Source of the DNA: Pisolithus tinctorius
Lineage: Eukaryota > Basidiomycota > Agaricomycetes > Boletales > Pisolithaceae
Length of the DNA stretch: 64,000 bases
Direction: 5' to 3'
Assembly: GCA_024663395.1 (NCBI GenBank)
Contig: JANFAH010000001.1
Span: forward strand, 5,084,001-5,148,000
The notes under the pieces are model-generated. The model had not been told where the DNA came from, searched no databases, and worked only from the letters and a program-made list of their open reading frames with translations. The translations under genes and the position numbers were made by a program. Shown piece by piece: positions 55,533 through 64,000 of the stretch (position 1 is the first letter of the stretch; each line of letters opens with the position of its first letter).

Positions 55533-56402
55533 TTATCGAGTGGCGAGCCTGCCACTGCAAACGGACTCCACGACCGCCTCAACCTCTTCCTTCGAGCATT
55601 GACAGCTGTCTGTGCAACAACTGTTTGCACAGCTCTGCACTGGTATCGTTGGAGCCGCTACGGGGTTCGAGCTCGACGTCTTCTCGTGGTGATGCGCGCA
55701 ACATCCACCAGTAAAATTCTTATCTTGTGCCCACCTAACCATTTTAAATCCCTCCCACCCAAATAGCAGTGCAATGACAATCGCAGTGGCCGAGTCAACC
55801 CACCAGCCGTCCTCCCATACACGGTAAATCAACGAACCAACTAGCAATACACCGCTGAACTGAATGCAAGACAGCGCACAGAGCGCTTCACCCTGCATTG
55901 TACTCGAGTTGAGAGCACGTGCGAGATAACGTTTGGGAATCCAAAGGAGAAACGTAATGAACATCGTGCTGCCGGCAATTATAAGGGCTGCGTCGGAACG
56001 GCTGGGGTGCTCGTGTGCCACCAATGAGGCGATGGAGGTGCCAATAGCAGCAAGAGCTAGAGCAATGAGAAGAAAGCCGATGCCTGTGGACGCAATCTTT
56101 TCAGTTCTACGAACTAGATTAGTTACATCACGTAGGAATATCAGATAGACTTACCTCAAGATACTTGACGAGCGCTCCACTGAGACATTCTCGTCGCCGG
56201 GTTTGATGGCGGCAAGGAACCGCCAAGTGACCAGACAAGAAGACACGACTTCGATGGCTGATTGAATGCCAAAGAATACGAGGGAACGTGAAGACGAGTC
56301 GACGCCGAAGAGTACAGAAACGACGCCCTCAGCAGTGTTGTAAAAAACGCTGACGATGCTAATGGCGATGGCAAACCGCTGAAGATTTCGACGGGAGACC
56401 AT
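55533..56402 (-). CDS. Cation-efflux-like membrane protein with Cys/His-rich tail
   Basis: A transporter related to the cation diffusion facilitator (TMEM163-like) proteins, probably handling zinc or a similar metal. The start at 56402 gives MVSRRNLQRFAIAISIVSVF. About six membrane helices follow (VVSVLFGVDSSSRSLVFFGI; EKIASTGIGFLLIALALAAI; AALIIAGSTMFITFLLWIPK; ALCALSCIQFSGVLLVGSLI; VDSATAIVIALLFGWEGFKM). The cytosolic tail is rich in metal ligands (GGCCAHHHEKTSSS, then SCANSCCTDSCQCSKEE) and ends at 55533. Only one intron was needed. Another in-frame Met lies at 56456. Metal transport is inferred from the fold and the tail. Confidence 0.82.
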
Positions 56403-57383
56403 GTTGGAGGCTGTAAAATTACAGTGCGGATAGACAAAGGATGGGTTTAATACCATTCAGCAACCCGTGGCAAATTAGGACAAGCCCGAGTCGTGGCAGG
56501 GGGGTCCACCGAGCATTACTTGAAGGAGCTCTCCCGTCCACATGGTGGCAAACCATTCGGATTCATTAGAACGTAGCTTCGTAAGATCCAGCAAGGTAGA
56601 GATTCGATGACCCGTTGTCACGGTGCGATTCCTTGAGCGTTGCGCAGTGAACTACGAAGCCGGATCAAAATTCAGTAGAGGAACTACGTAGGCGTAATCC
56701 TCGCTTGGCCGGCGAAATATGTAGTAGTCCTCAAACATTGGTCCACAAAAGTGTCTCGGCCTGCGGAATAATAGAACTGGCATTGAGGGCATGCTACCAC
56801 TCGAGACAAAGCTTTCCATGATGTGACATCCGCGGTCGTACGACAAGGGTCCAAACTAGTCCCGGTATCCAGAGGGTGAAGGACGTAATAGTTTCCGCTG
56901 TTTGTGATCAAGCAATAGTGCTCTGAGCCCTTTTCCTAAAGGGCTGTCAAACTCTTGGCTTGAGGTGTCAGATCACCATAAGGAGCTTTTAGCGAGACTA
57001 AGCGAGTGGTAGTAAACGTAAGGAGTACGCAATTGAAGTTCGAAGTCCTCGCTGGGGCGTTCGTAGTACAAATTTATGTTCAAGCTACATCAGTAAGCGA
57101 ATAAATAGTTTAAACCTGCCACCAACTGGTCATAACCATGATTCCATGATTCCCTGTCTCTCTGATGGCCTGCCGTGTGAGTTGGAGGTTGAAATAACAA
57201 GTACCTGGTACTAGGACAGCTGGCAAGTCAGTAGACGGAAGTAGCAGTGGAAGGGTAGAAGCACGTGACCAGCATCGGTACACGTGGTATTAGTTGTTTG
57301 CGCTGCTTCCTAATCGGGCGAGAAGAAGAAACGACGTCCCGAGCACGTTGAAGGCACGCTGCTCGTCGCCGTCCGTGGCGATC
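56403..57383. other. 981-bp divergent gap with weak minus-strand coding signal
   Basis: This gap lies between two divergent genes. A minus-strand frame at 56684-56930 reads HYCLITNSGNYYVLHPLDTG then TSLDPCRTTADVTSW. An overlapping frame reads FEDYYIFRRPSEDYAYVVPL to a stop at 56652. A similar YYERPSEDFELQLRTP lies upstream near 57.05 kb. I could not build a gene from them; they may be remnants of a pseudogene. Confidence 0.25.
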
Positions 57384-60300
57384 ATGGAGACCCCCTCGTC
57401 GGCCACCCTCCTGAACCCACGATTGCGGTTCATCGGGCGCAGTTCAAGTCCCCGTATGCCGGACAGCGGAGTGGACAACACCCCTCATGCAGCCCATCAC
57501 CGTATACACGCTGCTGCTGAGGAGGACGACGAGCAGCCCACTCCCCGGATACCACTCAAGGCTATCACCTTGTCCAGTGGTGACCCCGGTCCCAGTACTG
57601 TCGTCAATTCTGTTCCAACTAATGCGATACCCTCCGATACCCCAGCCGCCACCCGTCTGCGCGCTCTCATTTCCCGTGTATCTCTCCCCCCTCCCAACGT
57701 CTCTTCTGTTGTTTCTGAGAATGTTCCTTCGGAACCGGATTCTGACGATGCGTTTTCAAGACTTGGCTCGAGTACTACCAGCACCGCCCGCGACAACTTG
57801 AGGGATCTTTTCTCCAGAGCTTTGCGCGATTCCACGCCACAGAACAGAAGGCGGCGTCGAAATAGTGTCGATAATAGCGAAATCGAAATATCACCAGTGT
57901 CGGACAGAGAAGAAGTTGGACATCAAAGGAAACAACGGCGTAGCTGGAGTGATGAAGAGGGAGAGAATCCAAGTATGTACTTATCTCAAATTCACCTGGT
58001 TCTAGGTGTTCACCGAGCCTATGAGTCAGGGTTGACGAGAGAATCCGATAGTTCTGCTCGGTCATCGCATGCAACGACTTTTAACACTCTACGTGCACGG
58101 CTTGCGTCCTCACAATCTCAGATCATGGATGTGCACCTGCCAACAACCTTGTATGACCGTATGTAGTTGGTGTTCAAGTATTTATCTTGCCATTCACCCT
58201 TCTTTAGAATCCGACATGTCTCCGCTAAGTCCACCTACGCATGCTCCTCCTCGGACTGCATCCATGCCATCCCAACAATTAGACCCGTCACTTGGAACCC
58301 CACCCGCGGCTACTAGCACCCCGCAACAGTCGTTTCAGTTTCCCTCAAGGTTAACTTCTCAGTCAAGTCAGTACCTATTATGGTAGATAGGATTTGGACG
58401 CTGATAGATGCCAGACTTGTTGGAACAAGACTCCATCATGCAAGGAGCCGTGGGTGAAGTGTTGGATTCTGACAGTCAAGGTTTGCTTATTGTGTAGTGT
58501 CTCACGTGCATCTAAGTCTTTTTCTACGTCAGCTTCTCGGCCTTCCTCCAATATGATGAATCCAATCAACGTCCCCGCCAGCTTACGCCCACTTGTGAGC
58601 GCAAATTCTATTGCGCCCGAGCCGAAACCTGTGCTTGCTGGCCGTGAACCTAGTTGTCAGTACATGAACTTACGATCATAATCTCCGTGGACTGATAACC
58701 TCCAAGCCAGTGATTCGAAGATCAAGGGAAAATGTACGTTGCAAATTCCTGCCAGTAGCGAGTTCGTCGTGATTTCCTCATTCTATCAGCCAAGGACCGT
58801 GATCACTCTCCTAGTGATAGCAAGCGAAATGGCCAGCGTGAGCGCAATTGGGACCGTCGTACACCTGGGAGGTCTGACACACCAAATCACCACTATTCCC
58901 GTATTCCCCATGGATCCCCTTCCCATATCAAGTCGATCTCCCATGAGTCATTTACGACACGTGAATCTCCGCGGTCATCACTCCAGAGCCGTTTGAATAG
59001 GCGGGGGAGCGTTGCGTCATTAAGTAGCTTCGATGATGACTTTAGTTCCCGACCGAGCTCAAGGGGTTCCTTAGCTGACAGTCAGTCTTTTCCTTTGCCT
59101 TCTTACCGTCCCTTTATTGATACTTGTCAGATCATGAACTTTTTCGCGAAAGAAATTACGAGAGAGAGCGCGATTGGAACAGACCGCATCCACAATCCAG
59201 GCCCTCGTCGAGTCTAAGTAACAGTTCGCACAGTCACGCTCACTTGCACCCACCTCGTCCGCTTTCTGCGACACCGTACCAGACACCTACGCTTGCTTCT
59301 CTGCAACGACAATCCTCGCGTTCTTCCCTTCGCTCGTCTTCTCCAACCTCCTTGGCCAGCCGCGAATCGCTGAAAGAGCAGGAAGAAGAAGAGAAACGCG
59401 AAATTACGCATGAAAGGGAGAGAAACTGGAATTCACCTCGTCCGAAATGGGGGATCTCCAAGCGACACAGTTTGGGAAGCAGTGGAAGTGGTGGGACTTC
59501 GCCACCTGCACACCGGCTTTCCAAAGAGTCCATCAAAAGGTTCTCTGCGGGTAGCCACGAGGCACCTCACCTTGGATCATCCGTTTCGCAAGCGCCTGAT
59601 CCATCCAACGTTCCTGCAGGTCATGAGCCCTGGCACTCGGACCAATTTCGCCTGTGGTTGAATCAGAACCATGGGTCTGGGAGTCCTTCCAGGTACAGTC
59701 ACAGTCCAACGAAGACACCGGCAGCTGCATCGAAGTTCGGCTGGCATTTCCATCGGCAATCCTTGCCACCACTTGAATTTGACAGCTCACCCGATCCTTC
59801 TACGCGTCGCCAGAAATATAGTCACGATGACCCGTCACCTCCTAGTTCGAGGCCGTCGAGTCGTGCTTCAGGAATTATCAAACCAAGCATGATTCCGGTT
59901 CGTACTGTAATGAAAGCGACGCCAGGCGATGGCCATTCAGTCCCCGTGCCTAAGCCCTCGTATCCAGGTGATGACCATGACCACTTTTTACACAATGAAA
60001 GCCAAGGGGGATCTGCGGGGCAGGAAGACATGGTTTTGGGTATGACCTACGCTGTAACCTCGGCTGTGTGCATGCTGACTCTGGTGTAGCTAGTGACGAA
60101 GAATCGATCATGGACTTTCTTCCTTCTCAACCCGTACAAAGTCAGGCAGACGCTCCAGATGCTACCCCCAGAGGCCTTGACACTGTTGACGCAGAAGCTT
60201 CGGCGCCTTCCAGGTCACTACTGGAGCCACGATTCTCGCTCTTCGAAACTTCGCCTACCGACCGCCCTCTAGACGAGCCTCGCCCAGAGGGAGCACTGCT

Positions 60301-62274
60301 TTCGTCTCAATCTCCGCAAAGTACTGGGATTTGTCTGGACCCCTCGTCGTCCACTGTACCCGCAAGCTTCACCCCTCCTGGAACCCCACCTTCCACTTCT
60401 AACATCGGGACAGGGAACCTGGAACCAGCGCAGCATGGTATCCTATCTACCCCGCCTCGTCCACCAATTTTCAGTTCTGCTGTCCTCCACCTCCGAACCC
60501 CTTCCCCTCCTCGTGATCTACCTGATCTTCCGGATCCCCCATCAGACGACAATGTATCAAACGGTACGCCGGCGAAACTGGGTACAGGAACTAGTTCATA
60601 TCCAGATTACTCAACAACAAAAACGCCCAAGCCACCTGGCGCATGGGCTGTGACACCCCAGCAGATTCAACCTCCATCTAAGACACCATCACCTGCTCAC
60701 TCATCAGCTGCAGAATCCACCCACAATTTATCGACTATCTTCATCCCTCTTCCACGAGACGGTCCACCCAGCGACAAACAGGCAAAGGCACTCACGACAG
60801 AGGCTGGTTTCACGACTCCTCAATCGATTGTGCGGACTGATAGCCTTCCTCTTCAGACCCCGGCTCCACCTGGGGCTTGGATGAGAACCCCCAGTCAGTT
60901 TCCCTCGCAGGGGGGCGCTGATGATCAGTCGCAGTTCGGGACGATTGGCAGAAGGAGAAGTTTTTTGAAGGTCCGCTTCGATGTCTCCGAGTCCGAAACA
61001 TCTACAGTAGGGGACCAGCCCAATTCACCGCTGACTGCCATTAGGTTAAGCAACGTTGACTTCCCAGAACCGAGGCCGACCGAAGCCGGGATAATTACGC
61101 GTGGTGGACAGTCCGAAACTGCCGGACCACCATCCATCTGTGCAGCTCGACAGCCAGCTACCATTACAGATATCCCGTCGACACCCAATGCCCAGAATGG
61201 ATTGCCCATTCCAAGGCCATTGCGGAAGTCGCCAATGGTGCGAGTAGTAGATGAGTACGGTAAAGAAAGGCACGATGCAGAAGAATCTAGCTTGCAGGAT
61301 TCTTTTGATCAGAATGACTACTCGAATGCAAGCTCGACACCAGGCACCTCGTTTCAGCATGCTGTTACATCCACCCCCAAAGTCAGGAACACGGTGCGAA
61401 TCGTGGATGCCATGGGGAGAGACATGAATGAGCAGCAAGCAATTGCATTGTTCCACGATATAACTACGATATCGGATGATCCCCCACGTGGTCGTGGTGA
61501 AGCTATCACTCGCATAAAACAAGCGGTTCAGGAGTTGCAAGAGGGCATGAGTGATGCCGACCGGTATGTTTCCGCCTCACATTTATTAGTTCGGAAATGT
61601 GGATGATCTTTCTACGTGACAGATCCGCGGATGAGCTGATACCGAGCTCGGCCCAGTTGGAGAAACTTGAGGAAGTTTCGAAGGGCGCGCGAGCTAAGCG
61701 GGACCAACTTGCCCTGAACCTACAGAGGGAAGTAGCGCAAAGGAAGGAACTTTTCCTCAATCACAGTGCAGGCAAAAAGACCACGTGGAATAATCGGCCT
61801 TCGGTTTGTGAATTTTACTCACCGCCAAATTGACCGAGCTTACCAGGGGGACTTCAAGGCGGATGCCATCAGTGGCAGCCGGAAGCCATGGAATCGGGTG
61901 CTCATGTACTGCAGTATCTTGGTCCAACTGTTGCTGATATTGGCAATGTGGAGGTACACTCTTCTCAGATATTTATGTCTGGCAGCTACTTACAACTGAC
62001 CCCTAGATATGCTCATATTGAAGCCCGACGGCTTTTCTACACGACGTACTATGATCCATTTTATCCCGAACTCTACTCTCTTGATAGGAATCCCTTCTTC
62101 GCGGGAGCTTACTCGTCGCACTCATGGACGATGCTTGATTCGTGGGAAACGGTTCGCCGGGAGGGATGGAGAGCAATAGGCATGGAAATTCGACGCGCGG
62201 TCAGGCACGTCGGAGACCAGGTTTGGGACCAGTGGGGTGAACAGTCGAGCTCCCGTACTGAGAGACCAACTTGA
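57384..62274 (+). CDS. Very large disordered protein with C-terminal membrane anchor
   Basis: I do not recognise the whole protein. The first ATG of the frame is at 57384 (METPSSATLLNPRLRFIGRS). About 1,300 residues follow through eight or more introns, nearly all Ser/Pro/Arg-rich. Repeated short motifs occur (TPKPPGAWAVTP and TPAPPGAWMRTP; KVRFDVSESETS; MVRVVDEYGKERHDAEESSL and TVRIVDAMGRDMNEQQAIAL). A coiled coil follows (SAQLEKLEEVSKGARAKRDQ, LALNLQREVAQRKEL). Near the end a single membrane helix (RVLMYCSILVQLLLILAMWR) precedes YAHIEARRLFYTTYYDPFYP and a tail ending TERPT at 62274. The layout (disordered cytoplasmic arm, coiled coil, tail anchor) would suit a nuclear envelope, spindle-pole or ER tether, but that is inference. 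Exon edges between 58.0 and 59.1 kb are the least certain. Confidence 0.72.
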
Positions 62275-62405
62275 GTGGGAAGGATTATTATTTACTGTTA
62301 GTAGGTTTGGTGTATGTAGAATGTATGCTCGTATTCTCAAGCCCATCAGGAGGATCAAAAAATATTTACATAAATCAAAAACACCTAGAGGGAAAGGAAG
62401 TCGTA

Positions 62406-63966
62406 ATGGCGCACCCCTCGTTGCTCGACGTCATACACGATGTCCTGGTCATATCATCGCCGCCTGTCAGTCAAGCGCATCTGTTCAGTAGCAGCTCTTC
62501 TTCCATATCCTCCAGACTGCAGTCAATACTTGACACAACGTCGCAGTTAAACTATGCGCTCACGCAGCTCAGTGCAATGCCGCCCTCAAATCAAACGTCC
62601 AAACTCGTGAGCCTCATGAAACAGCATGCCGCGATCACAGCGTCCATCTCCACCTCACGCGCAACTATAGCTGGTCTTTCTTCCGCTGATCGATCCGTCG
62701 TCTTCCCCGACCATGCCCCTCCTTCTCCAGACCGGTTTGCAGAATGGGGTCGCGCCGCGGGCATGGAGGCATTCGTTGACAGTCCCGGAGGGTCGTCTAT
62801 GACCACCATTGTGCTGGCAGGGAAGGTTCTAGTGTTGGATGTTGATATCGATGGACGCGTTCTTGTCAAAACATCCTTCGCGATTGGCAATAATGTTCCC
62901 AACGGTACAGCTGTAGCACCTGAGCTGGACGCGTTTCTTGCGAGAGAGGTATCCAGATGGGTGGAGGCTGCTAAGTACGCATCGGAAGGTGAATCCTTTC
63001 CGAGCATGCCAGGGGAACCAGCTGTTGTAGCAGCTGTTTGCGCTCGTGCTCTGTTGGGCCACATGCGTTACCTCAAGAATCTCGATTCGCTTGCTGATAG
63101 TGAGGGTGAACGCGGCATCCGATGGTTCATGGAGCCAGTCGTCGCATACCAACACTTCATGTCCAAGACCGGCGATCAGTATCCCTCTGGGTAGGTTTCG
63201 TTGCCGACTCTTTACGTGGCTCCCACTCAAGCAACCCGACAGGTCAAAAACAGTACCATTGGACAAGCTACTAGTCCAACGGGCCTTTCCCATACTTTAC
63301 CTTAATTTTCCTTCCCTTTCGTTCCTCGTCTGGTTGTCCCCTCTTGCGTACCTTCAATTCCGTTCATCGATACCCAAGCACCTTCGGGGGGCCACCGGGC
63401 AGACGGATATACCGTTGGCTCATCTGACGACTTCACTTGTCAACGAACCTAAAGGAGCGACGGTCGCCTCGCTTAAACTCGTTCCTTCATCCGAGGTTTC
63501 GATCGTTGGTGCTGTATCAGAGGGTCAAAATGACCACTCGTTTCCGTCGAGTCCCTTACATTCGTGGATACTCGACTTTTCCAGATCTCCCTCTATATAT
63601 CAGGGTCACGGTGGTATAGTGATGTCGCAGACGCGTATGCGAGCCATTCAGGGCATTCTCGGTATCGATGTGGCTACCGACATACTCATGAGTATCGGCA
63701 CTCCAGCCGGTGCCTCAGGCATGGGTCCCTTTGGATCTATGCCTAGCATGAGCCAGCTCAATTTCAATAATTTTGGTGCATCCCAAGCAACGACTGTCGA
63801 AAGCCTCAGCTCCATCAGGAGCAGCTGGGTAGACTTGTTGGTGCGTGTGTTTCTGCGCCTGTTATCCTTACCTTCATGTGGCGGGGACTACCTTGGTGTT
63901 ACATTTTCATGTATCTGCAAGTTTGCTCTATAGACGCGGTTGGGATGGCTTTTCAATACTGAATAA
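62406..63966 (+). CDS. MED1: Mediator complex subunit 1 (fungal Med1)
   Basis: A middle-module subunit of the Mediator complex, linking activators to RNA polymerase II. The start at 62406 gives MAHPSLLDVIHDVLVISSPP and a Ser-rich helical region (QTSKLVSLMKQHAAITASIS). The family block reads TIVLAGKVLVLDVDIDGRVL, VKTSFAI and LDAFLAREVSRWVEAAKYAS, then LLGHMRYLKNLDSLADSEGE and RGIRWFMEPV. Exon 2 starts near 63242 (SKTVPLDKLLVQRAFPILYL, NFPSLSFLVWLSPLAYLQFR) and runs to SLSSIRSSWVDLL at 63840. A GTGCGT donor and a 93-nt intron would add TRLGWLFNTE and a stop at 63966. If that intron is wrong the gene runs past the window. The TIVLAGKVLV(I/L)DVD match decided the call. Confidence 0.75.
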
Positions 63967-64000
63967 TTGACATATCCCGAGGCTTTCAATTCCTACGCGG

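Noticed and set aside
57294..57383. Longer N-terminus of the disordered protein beginning at 57294
   Set aside because: That frame begins with TTG, not ATG; the first ATG in frame is at 57384.
1..64000. CRISPR array, operon, prophage or secondary-metabolite cluster
   Set aside because: No spaced direct repeats, no polycistronic layout and no phage or synthase genes; one P450 and one phosphoketolase do not make a biosynthetic cluster.

Overview
This is a nuclear chromosome segment of a filamentous basidiomycete, most likely an agaricomycete. Genes are dense and lie on both strands. Almost every gene is cut by several introns of about 45-65 nt with GTRNGT donors and YAG acceptors. The conserved genes are eukaryotic housekeeping genes: SmD3, ribosomal protein S2, F1-ATPase delta, the mitochondrial pyruvate carrier, Mediator and antizyme. 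Several families have a recognisably basidiomycete form: GT61, a chitin-binding/DM9 protein, fungal Zn2Cys6 regulators, CLC and P450. I saw no prophage, CRISPR array, operon or intact transposon. All splice models were inferred by eye from frame continuity, splice consensus and family knowledge, so individual exon edges may be wrong.

Layout: 1-9.5 kb holds a PA-TM-RING ubiquitin ligase (cut by the window edge), a class III aminotransferase, allantoinase, a TBC RabGAP and a Bli-3-like flavin split-barrel protein. 10.8-17.3 kb holds phosphoketolase, a membrane-anchored low-complexity protein with a 39-residue tandem repeat, an unassigned gene and ATP synthase delta. 17.8-22.7 kb holds a CLC chloride/proton exchanger, SmD3 and SDH assembly factor 4. 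23-31 kb holds a Zn2Cys6 regulator, a J-domain protein, a DUF1771-Smr protein and ornithine decarboxylase antizyme, which needs a +1 ribosomal frameshift. 31.7-37.8 kb holds RPS2, an unassigned small gene, a disordered basic-tailed protein and a cytochrome P450. 38-46.9 kb holds a single-pass membrane protein with a suspicious in-frame stop, an rRNA-type pseudouridine synthase, an initiator tRNA-Met gene, a concentrative nucleoside transporter, a DCAF7/TTG1-type WD protein and a small conserved protein. 47-56.4 kb holds Apq12-like, mitochondrial pyruvate carrier, palmitoyl-protein thioesterase, GT61, CBM12-DM9 and a cation-efflux-like transporter with a Cys/His tail. 57.4-64 kb holds a very large disordered membrane-anchored protein and Mediator subunit 1.

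The genes do not form one pathway. Loose themes are nitrogen and purine catabolism (aminotransferase, allantoinase, nucleoside transporter), mitochondrial energy metabolism (ATP synthase delta, SDHAF4, pyruvate carrier, phosphoketolase) and polyamine control (antizyme). The most distinctive element is the antizyme recoding site (UUU UGA), which sits six nucleotides after an exon junction. I found no convincing wholly new system. The best leads are several coding-looking exons I cannot assign, a 6-nt microexon, two candidate 25-nt introns and a broken reading frame.
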